Shown here one piece after another: positions 1 through 6,301 of a stretch of DNA of 15,180 bases. Made by a program: the position numbers and the translations under genes. This DNA comes from JADJNW01 sp964596135. Lineage in GTDB: Bacteria > Bacteroidota > Bacteroidia > Chitinophagales > Saprospiraceae. The stretch spans positions 1-15,180 of the forward strand of contig CAZQTF010000083.1 in assembly GCA_964596135.1 (NCBI GenBank). The letters are read 5' to 3'. Under the pieces are notes generated by a model. The model was not told the origin of the DNA, ran no database searches, and worked only from the letters and a program-made list of their open reading frames with translations. Numbering within the stretch: position 1 is the first letter of the stretch; the number at the start of each line of letters is the position of its first letter.

Positions 1-224
1 GATTATTGCGGCATACTGTGAGTATGCTGATCGGCAGATACGACAAACTGGCTACCACGCTACTGGCGGTCATGTTGTTGATTTTCGTCTTTGCGGTTCA
101 TCTGCAGGGCGCCATGGCGGGCGACCAAAATTCAACCGGCGGCGTGCTGAAAGATACTATGCTTGCCGGCGCCGCGCTCATGTACGCCAAGTATGTAGCC
201 CGCGACAAAGCGGTGATTGGATAG
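1..224 (+). CDS. DoxX-like membrane protein, C-terminal fragment (5' end outside window)
   Basis: The frame is open to the left edge of the window, so this is the last roughly 73 codons of a longer gene. A TTG at 6 and an ATG at 24 are probably internal codons. The fragment holds a hydrophobic helix (LATTLLAVMLLIFVFAVHL), then a short loop and the segment LKDTMLAGAALMYAKYV. A G-R-Y/F-x-x-x-A-(L)n helix followed by a 'LKDxxLxGxAL' helix is what the last two helices of DoxX/DoxX-like four-helix membrane proteins look like. The family is loosely linked to redox and sulfur metabolism, but no specific function can be given from this piece. It converges on the nuclease gene on the other strand with a 74-bp gap. 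The assignment rests on helix pattern only, so other small membrane families remain possible. Confidence 0.5.
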   Translation, partial: LLRHTVSMLIGRYDKLATTLLAVMLLIFVFAVHLQGAMAGDQNSTGGVLKDTMLAGAALMYAKYVARDKAVIG

Positions 225-298
225 AACAAAAATCGAGCAGGCGGGGAGGAAGGGCGATTGGAAGCAACCGGCGTTGTTTCCGCCTCTTCGTTCCTGCT

Positions 299-3067
299 TC
301 ATTCTACCAGATTAATCAGCGTTCGGTAATCATCAAACGGTGCATCCTCCAAACGCATTTCCAACACATTTAACAGCTCGCTGCCATAGATTTCTTCCAG
401 GAGGCGTTGTGTTTGCTGGCAACGGATTTCTATTCGGCCCTCTCCGATCTGCTTCATGCGCCATTCGTAGGTTGCATGCATATACGCGAGAATACGTTCA
501 TGCACTTCCACCCAATTGCTGCCGGGCGCAATGGCGTTTACTTCCTTAAAAGCTTCGTTGTTGCGAGCAATTAGTTTACCATTTTCGATAATAAAATAGG
601 CGGTATGCGCCCAGGTATGATCGTCGGTGAGTAGTTTTGAATACAGCACCAACTGCAGGTCTTCTTCATTGCGAATCGTCTCCTCGCGTCGTCGCAAGCC
701 ACGCCATTTCAGGTCAATGACCGCCAGTTGATCGCCTTTTTGCAGCACAAGGTCGGCGCGACCTTTGACCGGAATGCCCAGAAACTTGCCTTCCAACGAT
801 TTTTCGGTTTGCCAAACCTGCCAGCCATTGTTCTGAATCAGATTAACCAAACTCCAGGCGGCAAATTTTATTTTTTTAATAAAAGCAACCCGCTCCGGTT
901 CCCGCCCGTACATAAGCAAAACGGCGCCCTCTCGGCTCAAAAGGCGATCGGCTTCCCGATCAATCCAATCTTCCAGGTCGGTTTTTTTCAGGTGCCGAAT
1001 ATCCTGTTGGAATAATTGCTCAAAAAAACGATGCGCCAGATTCCCCATCAGGGCGCTGTCTTTCACCACGCTGAGAATCGAAGACTTATTGAGTTTAATC
1101 TTGTGCTGGAACACCCACTGATACGGATAATAGAACAGTGCTTCGAGGCTGCTAAAGGTTTCTTCCTCGCGCTGACCGAGCCGTTTGGCGGCGCGAATGT
1201 GCAGGAATGGTCGGGGGGCGCCCAGTTGGCGGTGTTGCAATATTAGGTTGCCCGGCAGGGCAAAATGTTTTTCAAAAACGGATTGCCCGTTTTCCGAATC
1301 TATATCCAAAACGATGCTGTTCAAATTGACGAAAGTTGCTTCCAGGTTGCCCAGCAGCGGATGCGGATTGGTTTCCTGACCATTGGTCATCTGCGGAATG
1401 ACGAGCATCAGGCGTTGACGAGTGCGCAACACTGGCTGACGGCGCTGCCAGATGAGCAAAGCGTTTTGCGCTTCGGGGGTGGTGAGCGAAATGCCTTGTT
1501 TCTCAAGATAATTGCGCTCTGACTGGTACCAGCGGGAAAAAAAATGCGCTGGCTCGCTCTGGCAAAAATTAAACCAGACCAGATCGTTTACATCTCCAAT
1601 CATGGCGTTCGGGGCATGCACGTGTGGCAAATGCCCCAGTTCTTGTTCCTGAAAACTGACGGGCGCTGATTCGTAGATTGTTCGTACGATACGCTCCAGT
1701 TCGAGATTGGTCAATTGCGTTTCCAGCAAGGATTCCAGCAAATCAGCGATGCGCTTGGCTTGTTCGCTGAGCACCAACAGAGAGTTGTTTTTGCTATTGC
1801 CATCTTCAAACTGCCGCCGCGCCCAACGATGCAGATACTCAAACATCTGGATTACCTCCTCTTTCGGAACAGTTTTTGAAATATCGTAGCGCCGCCGTTC
1901 AAACCAAAAGCGATATTGAAACCGAATTTCATTCACATCAATCGAGGAATCGCCGGCAGCACGTTGTTCCATCTCTTCAAAGTAGCGGGCAGTCATTGCG
2001 TACCAGCCGTCGCTGTTGAGTCCGGGCATTTGTGCCATTTGCACTGCGATTCGGTTTGCCAGTTCGCCTTCCAGCGGTTTGATCGCCAGCGACACAAATT
2101 CCATGATTTTGAACGGATCAATCGGATTCCAGAGGAAAACGGTCACCAATTTCAGTACCTGTAGGGTCGGACGCGCTAGCGAAGCCGAGGGAATGCCCAT
2201 ACTCGGCAACCCCTCCTGTACGATCGCCTGATCAAGTGAGCGGTTTTTATCGGGAATCAGGCACAGTGGACGCCATTTCTCATTGATTCTAAACATTTTA
2301 GCTAAAAAAGCCGCCAGGTCGGTTTCGCGCTTGCCGCGCAACAGTAACAAGGAGCCATCGCCACGCAGCTTGGTCTTTTGAATACCTTCGATAGCATTCA
2401 AACTGTTTATAACTAAACCCTCATCGCCACGCAGCTTGGTCTTTTGAATACCCGACGACAAAAGCCCCCTCTGAAAAACACTCAAATCGCTTTCTCCTGC
2501 CGGGGCATTGGCAGCAAGTACCTGCAGGTTCGCGCCTAATTGTTCAAGTTTAGTAAAAAGTCTCTGAAAATGAGCAGGTAGTAAATTAAAAGGTTCATTC
2601 AGATAAATATCGGTAAAAGGTTGCCGCCGAGTGTCCAATTTTTGCAAAACAGCCATAAAGCGATCGGCGTAGCCCGCCGACAAGGTGCGGTTATTGCCAT
2701 AAAAAAAAGCTTCGAGTTCGCTCAGACAACGCAGGCGCTCCGGGACATCGTCGGTTTGCGCAAAATCCCAGCCCCCCAAAAGCAATTCATCGCGCCGCGA
2801 GAGCAATTCGGTTGCGGTCGCAAATTGATCTGCTTCAAAAGATGCCCGAAAGAATGCCTCCGAATGCTTATGCAAATAGGATTGCAGCGCCTGGCGGTAC
2901 TGCTCGATGCGCAGGTATTCGTTTTCCGGCGGATGCCCGATCAGTCCCAAATGCGATTCCAGCGTATAAAGCAAGCCCTGCGGGCCCAAATAATGCATTG
3001 CACCGCTTTTTTGCTGAGTTTTGGGAAAAACCACATCGTCCAGTGCCAATCCAAAATAAATGGTCAT
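299..3067 (-). CDS. AddB-like PD-(D/E)XK nuclease family protein
   Basis: This 922-residue protein resembles the Bacteroidota AddB/RecB-nuclease-like family, which acts in processing of double-strand breaks with a UvrD-type helicase partner. The C-terminal third has the RecB-family nuclease signature: GNLAHRFFE (H679, E683), GRAD (D772), VIDLKW (D785, K787) and QLVLY (Q805, Y809), so the catalytic residues look intact. The N-terminal two thirds correspond to the inactivated helicase-like part; I see no Walker A GxGKT motif. The four-cysteine iron-sulfur cluster of Bacillus AddB is not evident, since only scattered cysteines are present. The ATG at 3067 is well bounded: an in-frame stop lies nine codons upstream, and the opening (MTIYFGLALDDVVFP) looks like a family start. 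Residues 206-237 hold a duplicated GIQKTKLRGD segment (see the repeat entry). No AddA-type helicase gene is in the window. Confidence 0.85.
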   Translation of the reverse strand: MTIYFGLALDDVVFPKTQQKSGAMHYLGPQGLLYTLESHLGLIGHPPENEYLRIEQYRQALQSYLHKHSEAFFRASFEADQFATATELLSRRDELLLGGWDFAQTDDVPERLRCLSELEAFFYGNNRTLSAGYADRFMAVLQKLDTRRQPFTDIYLNEPFNLLPAHFQRLFTKLEQLGANLQVLAANAPAGESDLSVFQRGLLSSGIQKTKLRGDEGLVINSLNAIEGIQKTKLRGDGSLLLLRGKRETDLAAFLAKMFRINEKWRPLCLIPDKNRSLDQAIVQEGLPSMGIPSASLARPTLQVLKLVTVFLWNPIDPFKIMEFVSLAIKPLEGELANRIAVQMAQMPGLNSDGWYAMTARYFEEMEQRAAGDSSIDVNEIRFQYRFWFERRRYDISKTVPKEEVIQMFEYLHRWARRQFEDGNSKNNSLLVLSEQAKRIADLLESLLETQLTNLELERIVRTIYESAPVSFQEQELGHLPHVHAPNAMIGDVNDLVWFNFCQSEPAHFFSRWYQSERNYLEKQGISLTTPEAQNALLIWQRRQPVLRTRQRLMLVIPQMTNGQETNPHPLLGNLEATFVNLNSIVLDIDSENGQSVFEKHFALPGNLILQHRQLGAPRPFLHIRAAKRLGQREEETFSSLEALFYYPYQWVFQHKIKLNKSSILSVVKDSALMGNLAHRFFEQLFQQDIRHLKKTDLEDWIDREADRLLSREGAVLLMYGREPERVAFIKKIKFAAWSLVNLIQNNGWQVWQTEKSLEGKFLGIPVKGRADLVLQKGDQLAVIDLKWRGLRRREETIRNEEDLQLVLYSKLLTDDHTWAHTAYFIIENGKLIARNNEAFKEVNAIAPGSNWVEVHERILAYMHATYEWRMKQIGEGRIEIRCQQTQRLLEEIYGSELLNVLEMRLEDAPFDDYRTLINLVE
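2356..2452 (-). repeat. 31-bp perfect direct repeat, 66-bp period, inside the nuclease gene
   Basis: Bases 2356-2386 and 2422-2452 are identical over 31 bp and are offset by 66 bp (22 codons), so both are read in the same frame as GIQKTKLRGD (residues 206-215 and 228-237). The 35-bp spacer (2387-2421) contributes to two small inverted repeats: TTTGAAT at 2377-2383 with ATTCAAA at 2396-2402, and GTTTA at 2405-2409 with TAAAC at 2414-2418. The sequence after the second copy does not resemble the spacer, so this is either one and a half units of a 66-bp repeat or an inserted element with a duplicated end. The positions and identities are read directly; the origin is inference. Confidence 0.85.
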
Positions 3068-3420
3068 AGCGAAAGTTCGTTTTCCAGGCGGTTAAATTTT
3101 TCTACCTCAAAATTAGGGAATCTTCGCCCGGATTGCATTTGAAATAAAAGCAAAGTAGTCGGTAATTTCTTATTTTTTGTTGAATGTTTTTCAGGTTTTA
3201 AAACAAATTATGTACTTTGATTAATTTTTTGACAAAATGAACCTATTTAAAGTTGTCATTATCAAATTTTTATCTTGCGAAAAGCGCTATAATTCAAATC
3301 AATACAATTCAAACATGAACATGCCGGTTACTACCGTTCCTGCGGTCGCGCGCCACAGGCAAGCCAGACAAGGGTCATCTCCAACTCCAAGGAGGCGCGA
3401 TTGGAAAAACGCTCGGACAA
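3068..3420. other. Non-coding stretch between the nuclease gene and a small broken ORF
   Basis: About 350 bp without a supported gene. The nuclease-proximal half (3140-3300) is AT-rich and holds the candidate promoter listed separately. From 3310 to 3420 the base composition becomes GC-richer, and a frame is open from the ATG at 3315 (MNMPVTTVPAVARH...) to the TAG at 3437. The product is low in similarity to anything I recognise, is rich in arginine and serine, and is not convincing as a protein. The segment 3361-3420 is also open in the frame that leads into the small membrane protein below. No RNA gene was recognised. Confidence 0.5.
3108..3115 (-). promoter_or_regulatory. Candidate -7 element for the nuclease gene
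   Basis: On the minus strand this reads TAATTTTG, matching the Bacteroidota -7 consensus TAnnTTTG and identical to the element ahead of the sigma factor gene. It lies 41 bp upstream of the nuclease ATG. The base triplet 20 bp further upstream is ATG rather than the expected TTG, so the -33 part is weak. Confidence 0.35.
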
Positions 3421-3644
3421 GTGAAGGAAAAAAGTAGCACAAAAAGACAGAGCCGGAAGGTTCAGAGCCCTATGATTTTTGGGATGACGGCAACTTCCGG
3501 TTGGGTGCATTGCTCCTGGCAGGGCTTGGACCCGGCATCATGGCTGCGATTGGCAGTTTGCCGGATTTGTTGGGGCTTATGGCAGGTTTGTTTGTACTTG
3601 CCAGCATCATCTTTATGGGGTGGTCTTTACTTGAAAATGCATAA
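3421..3644 (+). pseudogene. Small membrane protein, probably frameshifted
   Basis: From 3438 to the TAA at 3642-3644 one frame reads as an acidic start (TEPEGSEPYDFWDDGNF) followed by two hydrophobic segments (RLGALLLAGLGPGIMAAIG and LLGLMAGLFVLASIIFMGW), ending in SLLENA. This looks like a genuine small membrane protein. The frame is closed upstream by TAG at 3435-3437 and has no good start. The adjacent frame from GTG 3421 reads VKEKSSTK and would run straight into KTEPEGSEPYDFW if the A-run at 3441-3445 had one more A. A joined product would be about 74 residues with a charged N-terminus. Possible readings are a real frameshift mutation, a homopolymer sequencing error, or slippage during translation. 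The family is not recognised. The gene converges on the START-like gene. Confidence 0.4.
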
Positions 3645-3672
3645 TGGAGTTCCACTGAGGGGCGGGAGATAT

Positions 3673-4053
3673 TTAACCTCCTGTTTCCTGCCTCAGGCGC
3701 TCGATCTGAGCACGCCAAAGCTGTTTTTGATCTTCGACTTCATCTGCATCGCAGAAATCGGTGATTTCCAGAATGGTTTCGTCGGTAACAGGAGAAGTAT
3801 AAATTCTGAATTCCAGATATTCGTCGTCACTTTCATTGTCTTCCCAGCGAAAACGCAGACGTTCTTCTTCGATATCGTCAATAACTTCGGCGATTTGGGC
3901 AAAATCATTCCAGAGAAAAATATAATTGTCGCCCTGAATATCCACGCTATCGCAAAACCAACGGATGAGACAGGAGGGGGTTGTCAAAAACTGATACAAA
4001 ATGGTAGGAGAAGCCCGAAATAGAAACTCCATGGTAAACTTGGCTCTTTCCAT
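3673..4053 (-). CDS. START-like domain protein (Bacteroidota SRPBCC-type)
   Basis: The 126-residue product matches a conserved Bacteroidota family with a START/SRPBCC-like helix-grip fold, similar in outline to AHSA1. Recognisable features are the opening KFTMEFLFRASPTILYQFL, the TPSCLIRWFCDSV segment, the aromatic-rich YIFLWND strand, ERLRFRWED, EYLEFRI, TILEITDF and a closing helix DQKQLWRAQIERL. Members are cytosolic and of undefined ligand. I chose the ATG at 4053 because the family begins within a few residues of this KFxxEF strand. An upstream start at 4170 would add 39 residues of basic, low-complexity sequence and would run across an 18-bp palindrome that looks regulatory. The gene is divergent from rpoD and converges on the small membrane ORF with a 28-bp gap. 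Confidence 0.88.
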   Translation of the reverse strand: MERAKFTMEFLFRASPTILYQFLTTPSCLIRWFCDSVDIQGDNYIFLWNDFAQIAEVIDDIEEERLRFRWEDNESDDEYLEFRIYTSPVTDETILEITDFCDADEVEDQKQLWRAQIERLRQETGG

Positions 4054-4120
4054 ACAAATGGTTGTTGGTTTAGGTTCTGTTTTCTTTGGCAATCCTGAAA
4101 AATACAATTTCCGAATAAAG

Positions 4121-4138
4121 AAAGCAAATATTTGCTTT
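4121..4138. promoter_or_regulatory. 18-bp perfect palindrome upstream of the START-like gene
   Basis: AAAGCAAATATTTGCTTT reads identically on both strands. It lies 68 bp upstream of the chosen ATG (4053) in the divergent gap, a position suited to an operator for a dimeric regulator. The match is exact over 18 bp and stops at both ends. Which protein would bind is unknown. Confidence 0.5.
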
Positions 4139-4331
4139 TGTTGGCGTTTAAGAAGGAAAATATTAGGCAAACACGCCGTTTTGCCCTATTCTCTTTGCCG
4201 GCATTGATTGCGCCCACCGCAATAAAAAATAAAAAAATGAATTTTGCAAGTTTTCTGAGTGTGACGCCATCAACTATTTGCAGTCTAATGTTGTTGGCAG
4301 AAATGCAATAGCGAATATAAACAATTCACTC

Positions 4332-4362
4332 TTGACATAAATCAGGAATTGGGTTAATTTTG
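4332..4362 (+). promoter_or_regulatory. Bacteroidota-type promoter for rpoD (TTG-N20-TAATTTTG)
   Basis: TTG at 4332-4334 and TAATTTTG at 4355-4362 match the -33 (TTG) and -7 (TAnnTTTG) elements known for the primary sigma factor of Bacteroidota, with a 20-bp spacer. The start of transcription would be near 4369, giving a leader of about 190 nt before the sigma factor ATG. The same 20-bp spacing recurs at two other promoters in this window. Confidence 0.7.
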
Positions 4363-4558
4363 TGTCCTGTTAAGAAACAGCTATAGGGCTCGATGAAGAG
4401 TAATCAATTAAAGCGGGTAAAAATGAGAAGACGGCGTACCGTTTCTGATGATCGTGACACATTCACAAATTCGAAATCCCATTCCATATCCTGCCCTCTG
4501 ACCTTCTTTTTTAACAATTTTGTTTCACCATTGTAAACTAATTAAACGATTTAAGTGC

Positions 4559-5428
4559 ATGAGACAGCTCAAGATCACTAAGTCTATTACGAATCGTGAG
4601 AGTCAATCGCTGGAAAAGTACTTGCAGGAAATTGGTAAAGTTGATCTGCTAACGCCGGAAGAAGAAGTAGAACTGGCAAAACGCATCAAGCAAGGCGACC
4701 AGATAGCTCTGGAAAAACTGACGAAAGCCAACCTGCGTTTTGTTGTGTCGGTTGCCAAACAATACCAAAATCAAGGACTTTCGCTCAGCGACCTGATCAA
4801 TGAAGGCAACCTCGGCTTGATCAAAGCAGCGCAAAGATTTGACGAAACGCGAGGTTTTAAGTTTATTTCCTACGCCGTTTGGTGGATTCGCCAATCCATT
4901 CTGCAGGCGTTGGCTGAACAATCGCGGATCGTGCGTCTTCCCCTCAATAAGGTAGGCTCCCTGAACAAAATTAATAAAGCATTTTCCGAACTGGAACAGG
5001 AGTACGAACGCGAACCGTCGCCGGAGGAACTGGCAGAAATGCTCGAAATTCCGACCGAAGAAGTGGAAACAACGCTGGGCGTCGCCGCACGCCACGTCTC
5101 TATGGACGCCCCCTTCGTGGAAGGCGAAGATAACTCACTGCTGGACGTGCTGGAAAACGCCGGTACACCCGGTACCGACCAGGAACTGGAATACAATGAA
5201 TCGCTACGCCGCGAAATCGAGCGCTCCCTCAGCACTCTGACCGACCGCCAGTGCGATGTAATCAAGCTCTACTTCGGTATAGGCGTAGAACACCCCATGT
5301 CGCTGGAAGATATCGGCGAAAAATTTGGGCTTACCCGCGAGCGCGTACGCCAGATAAAGGACAAAGCTATCAACAAGCTTCGTTCCGCCAATCGCAGCAA
5401 GTTGCTGAAGCACTATCTCGGTGCATAA
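4559..5428 (+). CDS. rpoD: Primary RNA polymerase sigma factor (sigma-70 family, RpoD/SigA)
   Basis: The 289-residue protein is the short-form housekeeping sigma factor of Bacteroidota, which directs RNA polymerase to TTG/TAnnTTTG promoters. Region 1.2 covers about 15-50 (SLEKYLQEIGKVDLLTPEEE). Region 2 covers about 55-125 and contains the RpoD box DLINEGNLGLIKAAQRFD and the -7-binding helix FKFISYAVWWIRQSI. Region 3 spans about 125-205. Region 4 ends with the helix-turn-helix MSLEDIGEKFGLTRERVRQI (247-266). The long N-terminal region 1.1 of proteobacterial RpoD is absent, as is normal for this phylum. I chose ATG 4559 (MRQLKITKSITNRE) because it is the conserved start of the family; an alternative start 13 codons upstream adds atypical sequence. 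The gene stands alone and is followed by a terminator. Confidence 0.96.
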   Translation: MRQLKITKSITNRESQSLEKYLQEIGKVDLLTPEEEVELAKRIKQGDQIALEKLTKANLRFVVSVAKQYQNQGLSLSDLINEGNLGLIKAAQRFDETRGFKFISYAVWWIRQSILQALAEQSRIVRLPLNKVGSLNKINKAFSELEQEYEREPSPEELAEMLEIPTEEVETTLGVAARHVSMDAPFVEGEDNSLLDVLENAGTPGTDQELEYNESLRREIERSLSTLTDRQCDVIKLYFGIGVEHPMSLEDIGEKFGLTRERVRQIKDKAINKLRSANRSKLLKHYLGA

Positions 5429-5452
5429 TGGACTGAGAAACAAAACAAACTC

Positions 5453-5490
5453 AAAAAGGCGCTTTCCAATTTTCCGGAGAACGCCTTTTT
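5453..5490. terminator. Bidirectional terminator between rpoD and the Lrp-type gene
   Basis: AAAAAGGCG (5453-5461) pairs perfectly with CGCCTTTTT (5482-5490) around a 20-nt loop. The T-run continues on the plus strand (CTTTTTT), and the left A-run gives a T-run on the minus strand. It can therefore serve the converging rpoD (stop at 5428) and Lrp-type (stop at 5515) genes. Confidence 0.8.
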
Positions 5491-5514
5491 CTTTTTTGGC
5501 GAATACTCAAACGC

Positions 5515-5997
5515 TCACACCTGCCCTTCCGCCCCGGCGATGTCAATCGGGCGATTGATGCTGGCTTCCAGCGAGATAAACGTTTCGGTACGCTGAATGC
5601 CCGATATTTTCTGGATTTTGTCGTGCAAAACCGAACGCAGGTGATTGGTGTCGCGGCAAATAATTTTGGCAAAAATACTGTAAATGCCGGTCGTGTAATA
5701 CGCTTCTACAATTTCAGGAATTTTTTCCAGTTGCTTGGCAACGTCATCATAAAGTGAGCTTTTATCAAGATAAATACCCAGAAAAGCGCTGATATCATAC
5801 CCCAATTGGCTGTGATCCACATCGAGATTGTAGCCTCTGACAATGCCCGCCTCTTCTAATTTTTTCATCCGCACGTGAATCGTTCCTCCCGATACATAAA
5901 GCTCTTTTGCGATCTCGGTGTACGGTTTTTTGGCATTGCGCATGAGAATGGAGAGTATCTGCTTGTCTAAATCGTCCAGTTCGTAAATTTTGTCCAT
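5515..5997 (-). CDS. Lrp/AsnC family transcriptional regulator
   Basis: The 160-residue protein has the two-domain layout of Lrp/AsnC (feast/famine) regulators. An N-terminal winged helix-turn-helix spans about 5-55 (LDDLDKQILSILMRNAKKPY, TEIAKELYVSGGTIHVRMKK). A RAM/AsnC ligand-binding and oligomerisation domain spans about 65-145, with YYTTGIYSIFAKIICRDTNH and the closing IQRTETFISLE. Members form dimers to octamers and often repress their own gene; the effector, usually an amino acid, cannot be told here. I chose the ATG at 5997 (MDKIYELDDLD), the conserved Bacteroidota start; the TTG two codons upstream is less likely. A promoter and a pair of AT-rich direct repeats lie upstream. The gene is alone, converges on rpoD and is divergent from the protease gene. 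Confidence 0.93.
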   Translation of the reverse strand: MDKIYELDDLDKQILSILMRNAKKPYTEIAKELYVSGGTIHVRMKKLEEAGIVRGYNLDVDHSQLGYDISAFLGIYLDKSSLYDDVAKQLEKIPEIVEAYYTTGIYSIFAKIICRDTNHLRSVLHDKIQKISGIQRTETFISLEASINRPIDIAGAEGQV

Positions 5998-6044
5998 AAT
6001 CAAAGACTATTAACAACTATGAAACAATATAGCTTCTTTTATTT

Positions 6045-6108
6045 GCATTTTATCAAAAAAAACGCCAATTTCTTTCGCAAAATTGCATTTTTTTCAAAAA
6101 ATCCGCCA
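6045..6108. repeat. Pair of imperfect AT-rich direct repeats ahead of the Lrp-type gene
   Basis: Bases 6045-6067 and 6085-6108 share the pattern GCATTTT...CAAAAA...CGCCA with a few mismatches and a one-base length difference. They are 40 bp apart, about four helical turns. They sit between the predicted promoter and the ATG of the regulator gene, where Lrp-type autoregulatory sites would be expected. Binding is inference. Confidence 0.45.
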
Positions 6109-6141
6109 CAAATGTAATCCAGCCGCTGGGATACTCCTCAA
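6109..6141 (-). promoter_or_regulatory. Candidate promoter of the Lrp-type gene
   Basis: On the minus strand TTG (6141-6139), a 22-bp spacer and TACATTTG (6116-6109) fit the Bacteroidota TTG/TAnnTTTG form with a slightly long spacer. Transcription would begin near 6102, about 105 nt upstream of the ATG. Confidence 0.5.
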
Positions 6142-6226
6142 AAAATGCCATATTTGGCAACGCAAACATGCAGCATAAGGATTTATTTCAATAGAAAAAC
6201 TGCCTCCCTGTCAACATTTAATTGTT

Positions 6227-6234
6227 TATTTTTG
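6227..6234 (+). promoter_or_regulatory. Candidate -7 element for the S41 protease gene
   Basis: TATTTTTG fits TAnnTTTG and lies 67 bp upstream of the protease ATG. No TTG is found at the expected distance upstream, so only the -7 half is supported. Confidence 0.35.
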
Positions 6235-6301
6235 TATTGTTTCAGATTTTATTGTAGGAAAAACATTCCAATATTCAAAGTTTTACCTCAAGCAGTTGAA
6301 C

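Larger units (their letters stand above)
4054..4558. other. Divergent intergenic region between START-like gene and rpoD
   Basis: About 500 bp. It contains the 18-bp palindrome, an A/T-rich stretch around 4220-4245, the rpoD promoter (4332-4362) and a roughly 190-nt rpoD leader. Within the leader an ATG at 4393 opens a 47-codon frame ending at TAA 4534-4536, giving a basic peptide (MKSNQLKRVKMRRRRTVSDD...). I recognise no family and there is no strong reason to call it a gene. Confidence 0.5.

Noticed and set aside
225..298. Possible terminator between the DoxX-like and nuclease genes
   Set aside because: Only a 6-bp pairing (AGGCGG with CCGCCT) over a long loop is visible, with no T-run.
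2621..3142. 173-codon plus-strand frame antisense to the nuclease gene
   Set aside because: It lies fully across the 5' end of a well-supported 922-residue gene. Its product is rich in Arg, Gln and Phe and matches no family.
3237..3437. 66-codon plus-strand frame ahead of the small membrane ORF
   Set aside because: The first half covers AT-rich intergenic DNA and the second half reads as Arg/Ser-rich sequence without a recognisable pattern. It ends at the TAG that closes the small membrane frame, and coding character only begins downstream of that stop.
3655..3696. Possible hairpin (CTGAGG...CCTCAG) at the end of the START-like gene
   Set aside because: The stem is broken by bulges, overlaps the coding end and lacks a T-run, so it is not listed as a terminator.
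3421..4023. 200-codon plus-strand frame from GTG 3421 across the START-like gene
   Set aside because: Beyond about 3450 it is out of frame with the convincing small membrane peptide, and then antisense to the START-like gene. Only its first codons may belong to a real gene.
4054..4170. 39-residue N-terminal extension of the START-like protein
   Set aside because: The family starts close to the KFxxEF strand, and the extension is basic low-complexity sequence that overlaps an 18-bp palindrome.
4649..5265. Long minus-strand frames (148 and 131 codons) antisense to rpoD
   Set aside because: They are shadow frames of a strongly conserved gene, with Phe/Gln- or Ser-rich products.
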